Of a stretch of 64,000 bases of DNA, positions 26,409-34,980 are shown piece after piece. Position numbers and translations under genes: made by a program. The stretch spans positions 1-64,000 of the forward strand of contig NZ_CP019641.1 of assembly GCF_001999905.1 (NCBI RefSeq), given 5' to 3'. The first letter of the stretch is position 1; each line of letters opens with the position of its first letter. The DNA is from Planococcus lenghuensis (GTDB lineage: Bacteria > Bacillota > Bacilli > Bacillales_A > Planococcaceae). Below the pieces are notes generated by a model, which was not told the DNA's origin, did not search any database, and worked only from the letters and a program-made list of their open reading frames with translations.

Positions 26409-26751
26409 TTCGCCAGCTCCTTTCCTAAATGGAAAGTGACTAAGAAAAGTCAAATAGAATCCACAGTATTTTGTATCTATCATAACATATTAAAGGAGCA
26501 AGTGATGTAAGCAAGATGAATTTCAATGGTCGTTACATGAATGAGAGGCGAGGGAGAAGCAACAATTAGACCGTTCGATTTCGACTGTAGATGCTTGCTA
26601 AAACCAATGCTAATTGTATTGGTACAATGCTCGCGAATAGCCTGCTAATTCACTTGCGAATTGCTATGCTATTTCGCTTGCTAATTGCAGTGTCGCACCA
26701 ATCAACTGAATGGATTAACCTAAACCTTCCAGGCTTTCTCTATCCCGAGGT

Positions 26752-26907
26752 TTAGGTTTCGTTGAGCGGAATGATCGTCCAGTCCAAGGATGTATTTTGT
26801 TGCAGGAACGCACGCTCCTCTTCGGCTGCCTCTTTGGTTGGAAACACCTTCTCTTTGTCCTCTTGACTAAGGACAAGTCCATTTACGGAACGGATAATAT
26901 ACGGCAT
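26752..26907 (-). CDS. Small hypothetical protein
   Basis: 51 residues from ATG 26907 (GGGAGGGG upstream), starting MPYIIRSVNGLVLSQEDKEK. No domain recognised. The charged central helix and compact length resemble small unassigned plasmid proteins. It is divergent from the gene at 27015, sharing its promoter region. Confidence 0.55.
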   Translation of the reverse strand: MPYIIRSVNGLVLSQEDKEKVFPTKEAAEEERAFLQQNTSLDWTIIPLNET

Positions 26908-27014
26908 GCGGTTCCCCTCCCTTTCTTTTTCGTTATACTGAAACATGAACCGGTCATTGGCAGTACGATTTCGCAGGAATCTTATTGCAGATCGCTGCAG
27001 AAAGGAGATAGCAG

Positions 27015-27368
27015 ATGACGAAATATCCCACTACCTCTTACTTTATCACACCGGACCAGGAGAGATGGCTCGATCACCGGCTGGAACAGCAGTCCGCAAA
27101 AAAAAAGAACCAACAGATGTTTGAAATTTTTCAGTACGCCATCAACAATTTCCGAAAGCATGTCGAGTCGATGAACTGCTATATTGAATTGGTGCAGAAC
27201 ATTTCGGACGAGGAACTTGTAAAGGTATACCTCATCTACTCTGAACAGCTTCCGATAAAGCAGGCAGCGAATCTATTGTATGAAAAAATCCAAGCTGTTT
27301 ATCCGGCTGCCGTTAAAAAATATACGTTGGTTTTCGCCATGCATGTATTCATGAATTACAAGAAATAA
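27015..27368 (+). CDS. Hypothetical helical protein
   Basis: 117 residues, mostly helical, soluble, starting MTKYPTTSYFITPDQERWLD. AAAGGAGATAGCAG precedes the start. No known motif is visible; basic KKKNQQ and the C-terminal basic residues might contact nucleic acid but this is only a guess. A terminator at 27567-27587 follows at some distance. Confidence 0.65.
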   Translation: MTKYPTTSYFITPDQERWLDHRLEQQSAKKKNQQMFEIFQYAINNFRKHVESMNCYIELVQNISDEELVKVYLIYSEQLPIKQAANLLYEKIQAVYPAAVKKYTLVFAMHVFMNYKK

Positions 27369-27566
27369 ATTACATAAGAACGGTGGTAGCGAAACTGATA
27401 AATTAATAAGTAATTTTAAATCTATTAAATTGAACGATGCATGGCTTCAAATAATAGGGGGAATCAAGGTGTTTAACAAAAAATTTAACGAACAAATTCA
27501 CATGTAATTCTAGCAAATCTAACGAGATTACTTTAGCGCTATCCAAATTTGTGATTTACATTGAAA

Positions 27567-27587
27567 AAGCCTTCCTAGCGGAAGGCT
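27567..27587 (+). terminator. Terminator
   Basis: Stem AGCCTTCC TAGC GGAAGGCT followed by CTTGTTGT. It is about 200 bases downstream of the gene ending at 27368; nothing recognisable lies in between. Confidence 0.6.
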
Positions 27588-27601
27588 CTTGTTGTATTTG
27601 C

Positions 27602-27626
27602 TAATTAACAATACGACCGTATTGTT
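27602..27626. repeat. Three-copy motif, copy 1 (inverted orientation)
   Basis: Read on the minus strand it is AACAATACGGTCG-TATTGTTAATTA, nearly the same as the copies at 29849-29872 and 31767-31791. This copy is also a near-perfect palindrome (AACAATACG/CGTATTGTT). It lies to the left of the cassette 27833-29681. Confidence 0.7.
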
Positions 27627-27721
27627 GAACAGCAACTAACAAAACAAAATAAAGAGCAAAGGCGCACAGATTTCGAATTAGTGCTCCTCATGCTTCTACT
27701 ATTTGTACAAAATATGATGCA

Positions 27722-27763
27722 AAAACGACCACCAATTCACTTACAAATTGATGGTCGTTTTAG
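27722..27763. terminator. Bidirectional terminator
   Basis: Stem AAAACGACCACCAATT ... AATTGATGGTCGTTTT: long, nearly perfect, flanked by A and T runs. It ends the minus-strand gene 27833-28612. Confidence 0.8.
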
Positions 27764-27832
27764 GCTGTATTTTCTCGTTTTGCGATAGGAAACGGAACCC
27801 GTTACCAGAAGGCAGATTCATTATCCTTAAAC

Positions 27833-28612
27833 TCATTGTTCTATGGAACTTAGCAACACTTGTTCTTGTTCATCATCCATTGCAATATAAGCATCTATAT
27901 CGACATAATGGATATATCCTTCTTCAGTTTCTTCATCACTGAAATAGATTTGATAAGAATCGATGACCGTTTCTCTATCCTCAGAATTCATCACATTCAA
28001 TTGGAGCCCCTCACGTTCTGCAACGGGTGGTTTCCCTTGCTCTTTCCAATCTACAAAACCATCTAGAGCTTCCAAAATACCTGAGACCTTATCATAATCC
28101 TCAATCAATCGTAGTTCCTCGGTATCTGTCGGACCAATTTCCACTACCATAGCAACACGTTCCTCGGTACTTTCATTTATTGACTCAACGTTTTTCGTTT
28201 TCCCCAGTTCTGAAGACAAAAAGTGTTCTAGCTGCTCTGGCGATTCACTATGAAATGCAATACCAGTTTTTGAAAAAACGATTATTGTTGGATAGTCCTC
28301 TATCATCTCAAAATAATCTGAGTAAGGGGTTTCTGCAGTTTCACTGTAAGGTATAATCGTTAAATTTTTTATATTTCCACCATACTCCATAAAAATATCA
28401 TTCACCTGATTTTCATAATCAGAAGAGACATCACCGTTTTCTCCAAATACGTAAATGTCATAAACTTCTTGTTCATTCAGTCCTGCTGTTACTGTGGAAA
28501 GGAAATCTGCTCTTCCCTGTTGCAGTTTTTCCTCCTCGCTACCGCTAAAGTAGAAAGATAAGAATAAAATTAACCCGAGTGTTACTACTATCGCTATCAA
28601 TGCTTTCTTCAA
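27833..28612 (-). CDS. Membrane-anchored extracellular protein, unknown
   Basis: 259 residues. A single N-terminal membrane anchor (ALIAIVVTLGLILFLSFYF) leaves an acidic extracellular part. Residues about 45-135 (YDIYVFGENGDVSSDYENQV ... YPTIIVFSKTGIAFHSESPE) have a thioredoxin-like rhythm (strand-helix-strand, then PTIIVF) but no CxxC motif, so it may be a redox-inactive thioredoxin-like fold. This is a pattern-based guess. Two further genes for exported or membrane proteins lie upstream on the same strand. Confidence 0.65.
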   Translation of the reverse strand: MKKALIAIVVTLGLILFLSFYFSGSEEEKLQQGRADFLSTVTAGLNEQEVYDIYVFGENGDVSSDYENQVNDIFMEYGGNIKNLTIIPYSETAETPYSDYFEMIEDYPTIIVFSKTGIAFHSESPEQLEHFLSSELGKTKNVESINESTEERVAMVVEIGPTDTEELRLIEDYDKVSGILEALDGFVDWKEQGKPPVAEREGLQLNVMNSEDRETVIDSYQIYFSDEETEEGYIHYVDIDAYIAMDDEQEQVLLSSIEQ

Positions 28613-28648
28613 AACATCCCTCCTAAAAATTCAATTATCGTCCTATTG

Positions 28649-28873
28649 CTAAGTTGTTTCATTTTTCGCTCTTTTGAGTAGAATTATACCTAGTCCTAGC
28701 ACTATAACTCCTATTAGCCAAAACCAACTATAATCTGTCTCAAACAATGCTAGCAATAAATAAGCTATTGTTGCAAAATCATCGTATTCGCTGTACATAA
28801 AGATAACTGAAAAAATCCCATAGATAATCAATAGACCCCCAAAAACAATTAATAAGTAAGCTACTACTTTAAT
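28649..28873 (-). CDS. Small membrane protein, possibly ATT start
   Basis: Two membrane helices (VVAYLLIVFGGLLIIYGIF and WFWLIGVIVLGLGIILL) and a basic end. The only standard start in frame is a TTG at 28831, inside the first helix. The natural start is ATT at 28873: AAGGGGTGAG lies five bases before it and the peptide then begins (M)KVVAYLLIV. ATT initiation is rare, so this may be a mutated ATG that lowers expression. 74 residues with that start. It sits between two exported-protein genes. Confidence 0.55.
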   Translation of the reverse strand: MKVVAYLLIVFGGLLIIYGIFSVIFMYSEYDDFATIAYLLLALFETDYSWFWLIGVIVLGLGIILLKRAKNETT

Positions 28874-29006
28874 AAAAACTCACCCCTTATTTGGAAGACA
28901 TCAATTCGGCCTCCATTAGGATTATTCAATACAATTGTTGTTCTTACTCTTTCACGTCGATGATTTCAGTGCACATCGGCAAACGCAACTCATTCTCCAT
29001 GGAAGT
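28874..29006. other. Short intergenic spacer
   Basis: Holds the ribosome site of the small membrane protein; no other feature seen. Confidence 0.4.
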
Positions 29007-29681
29007 TCAAGAATCATATCCAAGTACTTTTCCAACAATCTGCTCTGGCGAGAGGAGACCCCTAAACTGAGTTCTAAACCAGTCATCTCCAATGACATAG
29101 AAATGATCCTCAGGTACAGTCACCTCTTCTACATCCGTCTTCTCTGCAATACTTACATTAGCCTCTATATTCTCTTTGGATTGCATGAATCCATACTCGC
29201 CTTCTGCTAGCATATTCTTGAGTTCTTCCAAATCCGATCCTCTCCGATGGTAGCGCCCATAGAACGTATCCAGCTGCTTTCCATTGACATAAATCTGACC
29301 GCTTTCGATTTTGACTTTTTCGCCAGGTAATCCGACAATCCTTGTCAATGTGAACGAGCCATCGATCGAATCCTTGTATGCAATGACATCTCCTCTAGCA
29401 AACTCATTTTCCTCATAGTAACTCGGATCAATAACCACTTCTTTTTCATAGTAATCATAATTACCCCGATCCATCGAATCATACCTGTAATCGTAAACCA
29501 CCATGTCAGCAGTCACATCTGTCACAATTGGAACGACAGGTTCCGTATCAAGGTCTGTAATCGCCTCGCTCGCAGCTACTTCACTCTCTGATTCAGCCCC
29601 AGGTTCTGAAGCTCCATCAGTGCAACCAGCCAATAACAACAAGGAGTACAGCGCCGTTGCCAGTGACAGTTTCATTTTCAT
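29007..29681 (-). CDS. Signal peptidase I-like lipoprotein lacking catalytic residues
   Basis: 225 residues from ATG 29681 after AAGGAGTG. A lipoprotein signal (LATALYSLLLLAGC) and an acidic linker lead into an S26-like fold: ARGDVIAYKD, LTRIVGLPGEKVKIESGQIY, VNGKQLD and VPEDHFYVIGDD. The Ser region reads YDSMDRG in place of SMxPTL. The catalytic Lys of the usual VKRxxGLPGD is replaced (LTRIVGLPGE), and the SxDSR box after GDN is absent (GDDWFRTQFRG). So it is probably not a working peptidase; it could be a binding or regulatory relative. Similar lipoproteins exist in Bacillales. Confidence 0.8.
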   Translation of the reverse strand: MKMKLSLATALYSLLLLAGCTDGASEPGAESESEVAASEAITDLDTEPVVPIVTDVTADMVVYDYRYDSMDRGNYDYYEKEVVIDPSYYEENEFARGDVIAYKDSIDGSFTLTRIVGLPGEKVKIESGQIYVNGKQLDTFYGRYHRRGSDLEELKNMLAEGEYGFMQSKENIEANVSIAEKTDVEEVTVPEDHFYVIGDDWFRTQFRGLLSPEQIVGKVLGYDS

Positions 29682-29848
29682 CAATGAAATCACTCCTTTT
29701 AATTTCAGTTTACCATTAAAGACCCAATTCCCCCTTTTATTTATGTAAATATTTTGAACATTTTATTAATTTCAGATTGAGGCATTAGCTTTTGAAAGCA
29801 GAAGATGATTTCCTTTCTTTACATTCGTTATTCACTGGGAAATTGCTT

Positions 29849-29872
29849 GGTAATACGGTCGAACTGTTAGTT
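29849..29872. repeat. Three-copy motif, copy 2
   Basis: AATACGGTCGAACTGTTAG, matching copy 3 at 31767-31791 over 17 bases. It lies between the lipoprotein cassette and the MFS gene. Confidence 0.7.
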
Positions 29873-29949
29873 TGTATAAGTGTTACAGACCAAAAATGCT
29901 TGTATGGATTTTTTGTGTTTTTTTGGATGAAAGTAATCATCCAACGGTC

Positions 29950-29988
29950 GAAAGGGCTGCCGACTTCTAAATGAAGCAATAGCCCTTC
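29950..29988. terminator. Terminator of the MFS gene
   Basis: Stem AAGGGCT ... AGCCCTT, downstream of the MFS stop on the minus strand. Confidence 0.5.
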
Positions 29989-30029
29989 CGTTTCTTCTCA
30001 CTTCCTGTTTCTGCTTTTTAATCACATCC

Positions 30030-31298
30030 CTAATTCAAGTTTCGGATTTTCCTATTTGTTAACCCTGCCACTGAAACCAATACGATGCTGATTCCCGAAA
30101 TCGCCATGGAGCTTGTCGTGCCGAAGTTCTCAATAATCAATCCGAATATCCAATAACTGACGGGCAGCAACACCAACCCGCCAAACATTTGAAAACTGGT
30201 GATTCGTCCCAGCACATCTTCTTCCACAAGCTCCTGGATGGCGCTGTCCCAAATGATGATAAAAGCGGTTAAACTGGCGCTGTCCCAAATGATGATAAAA
30301 GCGGTTAAACTAAACCCGATCATTGCGGTTAGCAGAAGAAGCAGCCACAGTTCGGGTTTGAAAGACAGCAAAAGAATCCCTATGCCTGATAAGCTCATGA
30401 AGGCATAATAAAGAATTCCTCGGTGGGCCATTCTGTCGATTTTCCCGATAATAACAGCACAGACCAACGCGCCCACCGCCATCGAACTCAACACCCAGCT
30501 GTATGTCAGTACGCCCGCATAGAACTCGTTTGCGAAGACTGGAAGAATGATCACATCAAAGGAAGCAATGCCAATATTGGATAAGGAGCCAATAAGGATG
30601 CTTGCCCCCAGCCACTCCCGTTTCTTCAGTGCCAGCCAGCCATCTCGGAAATCGTTCCAGAAAGAGGTTTTATCGTTCTCGTCGACCGCTATACGCTTTC
30701 TGGCCTGGCTTACCGCCACTGCCGAAACGAGCAAGGCAGATAATAAGAACGTGGCGGTGTTGATGCCGTACGCTGCATACAAGCCGATATTCACGACAAG
30801 TGCGCCTGCTACGACGGGACCGATCATTTCGCTTAGTTGCTGGGAAATGGAACGCAGGGAATTGGCAGATATCAATTGATTCTTTGCCACTAGCTGCGGA
30901 ATGATGCCCCGAACCGCAGGGCGGTAGAAGGTGCTGATGAGTCCAAGCAACCCTGTTAAAGCATAAACATGAGGTAACTTAAGGGAGCCCATCACAAGCA
31001 GTAATGTAATCCCCGCCACTGCCATTCCTCTTATCACATCACAAATCAGCAGGATGATTTTTCTTGGCCAGCGGTCGACGAACACACCGCTTATTAACAG
31101 GAAAACAAGCTGTGGAATGATAAAGAAACTATGCGCGAACCCTAATTCAACGGCGCCTCCACCAGCATGAAACACAAGAAATGGCAGACAGGTCGCATAA
31201 ATGGCCAGCCCAAAAAGGGAGATGCTCTGCCCGATCCACAAAAAGGCAAAGGGTCGGTTTTTCAATACGTGAGCTTTTACTTCAGGCGTTTTGTTCAT
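30030..31298 (-). CDS. MFS multidrug/efflux-type transporter with 36-bp tandem duplication
   Basis: 422 residues from ATG 31298 (TAGGGGG upstream). Twelve-helix MFS_3-type permease of the macrolide/enterobactin exporter group: ISLFGLAIYATCLPFLV, the loop GVFVDRWPRKII, and further helices. The substrate is unknown. Near the C-terminal half a 12-residue segment, SLTAFIIIWDSA, occurs twice in a row (bases 30240-30311, identical 36-bp units), so a helix is lengthened. Family members have it once. This likely disturbs transport. Confidence 0.88.
   Translation of the reverse strand: MNKTPEVKAHVLKNRPFAFLWIGQSISLFGLAIYATCLPFLVFHAGGGAVELGFAHSFFIIPQLVFLLISGVFVDRWPRKIILLICDVIRGMAVAGITLLLVMGSLKLPHVYALTGLLGLISTFYRPAVRGIIPQLVAKNQLISANSLRSISQQLSEMIGPVVAGALVVNIGLYAAYGINTATFLLSALLVSAVAVSQARKRIAVDENDKTSFWNDFRDGWLALKKREWLGASILIGSLSNIGIASFDVIILPVFANEFYAGVLTYSWVLSSMAVGALVCAVIIGKIDRMAHRGILYYAFMSLSGIGILLLSFKPELWLLLLLTAMIGFSLTAFIIIWDSASLTAFIIIWDSAIQELVEEDVLGRITSFQMFGGLVLLPVSYWIFGLIIENFGTTSSMAISGISIVLVSVAGLTNRKIRNLN
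30240..30311. repeat. Perfect 36-bp tandem duplication inside MFS gene
   Basis: Two identical units starting GGCGCTGTCCCAAATGATGA at 30240 and 30276. In-frame; adds 12 residues to a membrane helix. Confidence 0.95.
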
Positions 31299-31579
31299 TT
31301 GCATTCCCCCTACTGTCTTTTCGGTCTGGATTGCATCTGTTAGTCCTTCATAAAAAGAAGCCGCCAATGATAAGAGCGTCTGATTCAATTATCAGGGATA
31401 ATGCTGGAAGCACAACACGTAAAACTTAGCTACAAAACTGCCAATACGGCCCGCTTCTTTCTGGTAATAGTTTCCTTTTTAGTGTAACCTACTGGTTGAA
31501 CAATAGAAAAGGGGCTTTGTTGATTTTATATTGACGATTGAAGATGTGGTCGAATCGTTAACTTAATAAAAGCAATAAT

Positions 31580-31619
31580 AAAAGCCGAGCACTTCATGAA
31601 TGAAGTAGCTCGGCTTTGT
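31580..31619. terminator. Strong hairpin terminator
   Basis: Stem AAAGCCGAGC ... GCTCGGCTTT with an inner TTCAT/ATGAA pair, flanked by A and T runs. No gene ends nearby; it may belong to lost genes. Confidence 0.6.
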
Positions 31620-31766
31620 TATTCAATCATTATTGCCCAATAAGATGGTTATTGCGATACATTCGAGACAACCGTCTTTCCACTATCTCTTAACATTTAG
31701 TCAGTCCCCGACTTTTTTGTACTCGGACACGCGCCCTTATTTTTCATTTTTTGTCGGTAGTTATTT

Positions 31767-31791
31767 AACAATACGGTCGAACTGTTAATTA
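31767..31791. repeat. Three-copy motif, copy 3
   Basis: AACAATACGGTCGAACTGTT followed by AATTA; matches copies at 27602-27626 (inverted) and 29849-29872. It lies to the right of the MFS cassette. Confidence 0.7.
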
Positions 31792-31968
31792 ATATCTTAA
31801 CAGCTAGAACTCCCGCTCTAGATTCGTAATAGGGTTGCTTAATCACTTGGGATAAGACCTCGTGATGCTTCCGTTGCTTGAGGAGTCATTGAGAAGCTTT
31901 TATCACTTCCATCGCTTGGACTAAAACGACCACAACTATCCCGTAACCACAAGTAGTAGAATGAACTG

Positions 31969-32283
31969 TTACCGTTTTGATAGTTTAATCCAGAGTCTAG
32001 CGCTTTCCGCCTCTGCTGTAATAAAACCGCTGATTTCAGTCCCTGTCTATATGGTATCTAGTACGGTATCAAAGTCTTCAGGAAAATTTAACATCACTTG
32101 TTCGTCTGTGAATGAGTTAGGAAGTACGATTTCTATGGATCTATTCTCTTGTGTCCTTGTTTCTGCATCAACTGAAGTCCCAGACTCCGTCTCTAAAGCT
32201 TCAGGATTATCATCTCCTGTGATACAGCCAGATACAATTCCTAACGAAAAGGACGATGCAATGATAACGCACGTGATTTTCAT
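31969..32283 (-). pseudogene. Lipoprotein gene with premature stop
   Basis: ATG 32283 encodes MKITCVIIASSFSLGIVSGC, a lipobox (VSGC), then an acidic stretch and VLPNSFTDEQVMLNFPEDFD before a TAG at 32047. The same frame goes on TGTEISGFITAEAESARLWI and ends KLSKR at 31969, which has the sound of the usual end of such Bacillales lipoproteins. So the stop is probably a nonsense mutation. A shortened 78-residue product is still possible. The ribosome site (AGAGGTT) is weak. Confidence 0.6.
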
Positions 32284-32402
32284 TGTAGAACCTCTGGATT
32301 TATCCCTCTTTTCCAATTTGATATGGAAGCAAATTGAACATTTCAACTCCTCTCCTATCTCTTGTTTTAATAATATAACTCACATTTAGATATGAACATT
32401 AT

Positions 32403-32563
32403 TAATCTACAAATATACATGTAGATTAATATACATGTATACCAATCTACATGTAGATAAAAATATAAAAGTGAGAAAAACATTGGAATATCTATTGCGA
32501 ACGAACATCGAGAATGATAGTTTTAAATTATGAGTTTTTTCTACTTGTCTACAAATCTACATA
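32403..32563. repeat. Upstream partition-site repeats (parS candidate)
   Basis: Copies of the palindrome ATCTACATGTAGAT and variants (ATACATGTAT) cluster at 32403-32458, with ATCTACATAG at 32556. They lie directly before parA and are likely binding sites of the small ParB-like protein, acting as centromere and operator. Confidence 0.7.
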
Positions 32564-32633
32564 GTATCGTTATATACGTTAAGTATAATGAAACATTACA
32601 TAAATCCACCCTAATAATTTGGAGGCGATAAGG

Positions 32634-33476
32634 ATGAAAGAAAGACAATGCCAAGTTGTAACTTTTGGAAACTTTAAAGGTGGAACAGGAAAAACGACGA
32701 ATAGCACTATGATTGCTTACTGTTTAGCAAAGATGGGTTATAAAGTGTTATTAAGCGATCAAGATCCACAGGCAAATGCTACTAGTCTTTTCCTAAGAAC
32801 AAAAACGCATCTCGAAGATGATGTCTTTACATTCGATAAGACACTAATGGCAGCTATTCAGGATGAAGATTTAAGTTCCATTATTACACCTATAAAAGAA
32901 AACCTGTATCTATTGCCAAGCTTCAGCGATTTTGCATTTTATCCAAAGTTTCTTGAAAAAAAGTTTTCATCTGAAGTCGATCGAGTTCAGTTTTTTTCCA
33001 CGCTTCTCGAACCGCTCAAGAAGGACTTTGATTTCATATTCATTGATGTACCGCCTACCATCTCTATTATCACTGACTCTGCTCTCTTCGCCTCTCAGTA
33101 TGTCGTAGTCGTGTTGCAGACACAGGAAAGAAGCTTGCAGGGCGCCGAAGTTTTTACTTCTTACTTACAAGGATTGATTGACGAATATGATGCTGATCTT
33201 GATATCTTGGGAATACTTCCGGTTCTCTTGAAGAACCAGGCTCCTGTTGATATTGTTACTTTGGAAAACGCCAAAGAGATTTTCGGAGAGCATAATCTAT
33301 TTCAACAAATTGTAAAAAATATGGAACGCCTCAAACGGTTTGATATGACAGGTATTACTGAAGAAGATATGCATGATCGAAATGTCATCTCTAACTATAC
33401 AGTCGTATCTCAAGAATTTTTAGAGCGGCTAAAAGCAGCTCAAACAGAAGAACTAGCAGTTTCAGGGGAGGAATGA
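32634..33476 (+). CDS. parA: ParA-family partition ATPase
   Basis: 280 residues from ATG 32634 (TTTGGAGGCGATAAGG upstream). Deviant Walker A FKGGTGKTT near residue 18, DQDPQANAT (A'), and Walker B FDFIFIDVPPT. No N-terminal HTH, so Type Ib. It segregates plasmid copies by moving on the nucleoid with the partner encoded just downstream. Strong family match; flanking repeat arrays complete the partition locus. Confidence 0.94.
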   Translation: MKERQCQVVTFGNFKGGTGKTTNSTMIAYCLAKMGYKVLLSDQDPQANATSLFLRTKTHLEDDVFTFDKTLMAAIQDEDLSSIITPIKENLYLLPSFSDFAFYPKFLEKKFSSEVDRVQFFSTLLEPLKKDFDFIFIDVPPTISIITDSALFASQYVVVVLQTQERSLQGAEVFTSYLQGLIDEYDADLDILGILPVLLKNQAPVDIVTLENAKEIFGEHNLFQQIVKNMERLKRFDMTGITEEDMHDRNVISNYTVVSQEFLERLKAAQTEELAVSGEE

Positions 33477-33480
33477 ATGA

Positions 33481-33840
33481 ATGTCTGACCTATTAAGAAA
33501 AAAGCCCAAAAAAATAGAGCGAAGCGAATCAGTCGTTCCTAAAAGTACATTTTCTTTCCCAGAAACTACGGTCGCGCACCAAGAGAAGGTAGTTGAGGTT
33601 CCTTCTGAAAAAGAAAAGTCTTCCATTAAAACAAAAAAGCCAGCTGAAAAGACGACTACTGTTCGAGTGAGCGTTGCAATGAAACATAAGCTAAATGCTC
33701 TCGTCACTCTCGGTGTTGCTGACTCGGTTGATCAAGTGACAGATATATTGTTTGATGAATACGTGAATAACATCTTATCTAAAGAAGAGAAAAAACAACT
33801 GGAACTTATCTTGGAGCTCTATCGAAGTAAATTAAAGTAA
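33481..33840 (+). CDS. parB: Ribbon-helix-helix centromere-binding protein (ParB analogue)
   Basis: 119 residues, 4 bases after the parA stop. The N-terminal 55 residues are disordered and Lys/Glu-rich, a typical ParA-contact region; the C-terminal part (TTTVRVSVAMKHKLNALVTL ... SVDQVTDILFDEYVNN) has the RHH strand and two helices that bind DNA. It likely binds the TCTACA/TGTAGA repeats on either side. A strong terminator follows. Confidence 0.85.
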   Translation: MSDLLRKKPKKIERSESVVPKSTFSFPETTVAHQEKVVEVPSEKEKSSIKTKKPAEKTTTVRVSVAMKHKLNALVTLGVADSVDQVTDILFDEYVNNILSKEEKKQLELILELYRSKLK

Positions 33841-33884
33841 GAAGCACAAAGTGAAGGCCCTGCTTTCACTTTGTGCTTCTTATT
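33840..33884 (+). terminator. Terminator of parAB
   Basis: Stem AAGAAGCACAAAGTGAA ... TTCACTTTGTGCTTCTT followed by ATTTTTGT. Confidence 0.9.
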
Positions 33885-33992
33885 TTTGTGCTTTTCTTTT
33901 GCTTCCCTTAGCTTTTCTTTTATTATGATTGGTATTCTACTCCCCCGTCTTTTGTCAACTTAATGCATTCTAAATCTCTATTTTGAAAAGCC

Positions 33993-34129
33993 GTCTACAT
34001 GTAGATATATAGATCGGTAGATGCATCTACAAGTAGATTTATATACAAGTAGATTTATATACATATAGATATATAGATTAATCTACAAGTAGATGTATAG
34101 ATTAATCTACAAGTAGATGTATAGATTTA
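33993..34129. repeat. Downstream partition repeats, array 1
   Basis: Dense array of TCTACATGTAGA, TCTACAAGTAGA and ATATAGATT units, including two copies of ATTAATCTACAAGTAGATG in a row (34077-34115). Spacing is short and regular, unlike a CRISPR. Confidence 0.8.
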
Positions 34130-34198
34130 TAAAAAATGTTAGAGGAAAGTTAAAGTGCTTGTGTATCAAACGTTCCAAGGAATAATAGGTAAATTTTC

Positions 34199-34334
34199 AA
34201 TAGATTCATTTTAGTAGATATGTAGATAGGTAAATTTATAGATTTGTAGATTTGTATACAAGTAAACGTATATACAAATAGATTAGTAGATATGTAGATG
34301 TGTAGATTTATAGATTCGTAGATTAATCTACAGG
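34199..34334. repeat. Downstream partition repeats, array 2
   Basis: A second array of degenerate GTAGATATGTAGAT/GTAGATTTATAGATT units, ending ATTAATCTACAGG. Together with array 1 and the upstream group it flanks parAB. Confidence 0.75.
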
Positions 34335-34980
34335 CAAATAAGAGAAAGCGAAACGCCATTGTTTGAGGGACTATTCTCTTTTATACTTTAGTCGCAACGG
34401 AGTTATAAAAAAGCTTTTCACTGTTGAAGCAGCAATAAAACGGTTCTCCAAGTTATCTGTCAACAACAGAACTACCCCTCAATTGTGATGAAGCGAGAAG
34501 GCTCTTACAGGATACTTTATAGCAATGGAGAGAAATGAAATTTAGAGGGCTAATATTATAGCAATAAAGCCAGGGAGGGATCTGTCGGCGAAAGGCAAAA
34601 GAACCGACTGTTCAAAGCTAAAAGAAAGTCACGGGGTCTTAATATCAATACACATTTACTTTCATAAGCAGCTAGCGACCGCTGGTAGGAATTGCTGATA
34701 GAAAGGACTTGTTATACCTCAAGGATCTTTATAAGGGTGTGAGGGCCACCTAACGGGGCAGATGGAGGGTAAAATCCAGACCAATACCGCTTTTTCTTGG
34801 TTGTTGCATTTGTTTGGAGATAAGTATCCTTCTGTAGAATTTTACATAAGGAATATAAAAACAAAAATCCCACAACTAAGAATTACCAAAACAACCACCT
34901 AAAATAAACCCAACGGATTCCTAAGCATGATTTCAATTAGGTTCAATAGGGGAATCCATGTACCCAGCTTGATTACATAA
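34335..34980. other. 650-bp region without recognised gene
   Basis: No reading frame with a ribosome site is seen on either strand. It lies between the partition arrays and the XRE gene of the replication module and could hold promoters or decayed sequence. Confidence 0.45.

Noticed and set aside
25735-26690. Short TTGCTAA/TGCTAATT repeats on either side of RNA copy A
   Set aside because: Units are short, irregular and AT-rich; they may be chance or remains of an element, and no clear structure could be supported.
29792-29974. 60-codon plus-strand frame between lipoprotein and MFS genes
   Set aside because: It overlaps the three-copy motif and a terminator, lacks a ribosome site and is low in protein character.
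33993-34334. Dense short repeats that could suggest a CRISPR array
   Set aside because: Units are 6-14 bases, palindromic and closely packed with no spacers of constant length and no cas genes; partition iterons fit better.
34530-34810. Possible intron-like or IS-like remnant (GGGTGTGAGGGCCACC region)
   Set aside because: No conserved domain V-like hairpin, reverse transcriptase or terminal repeats could be identified.
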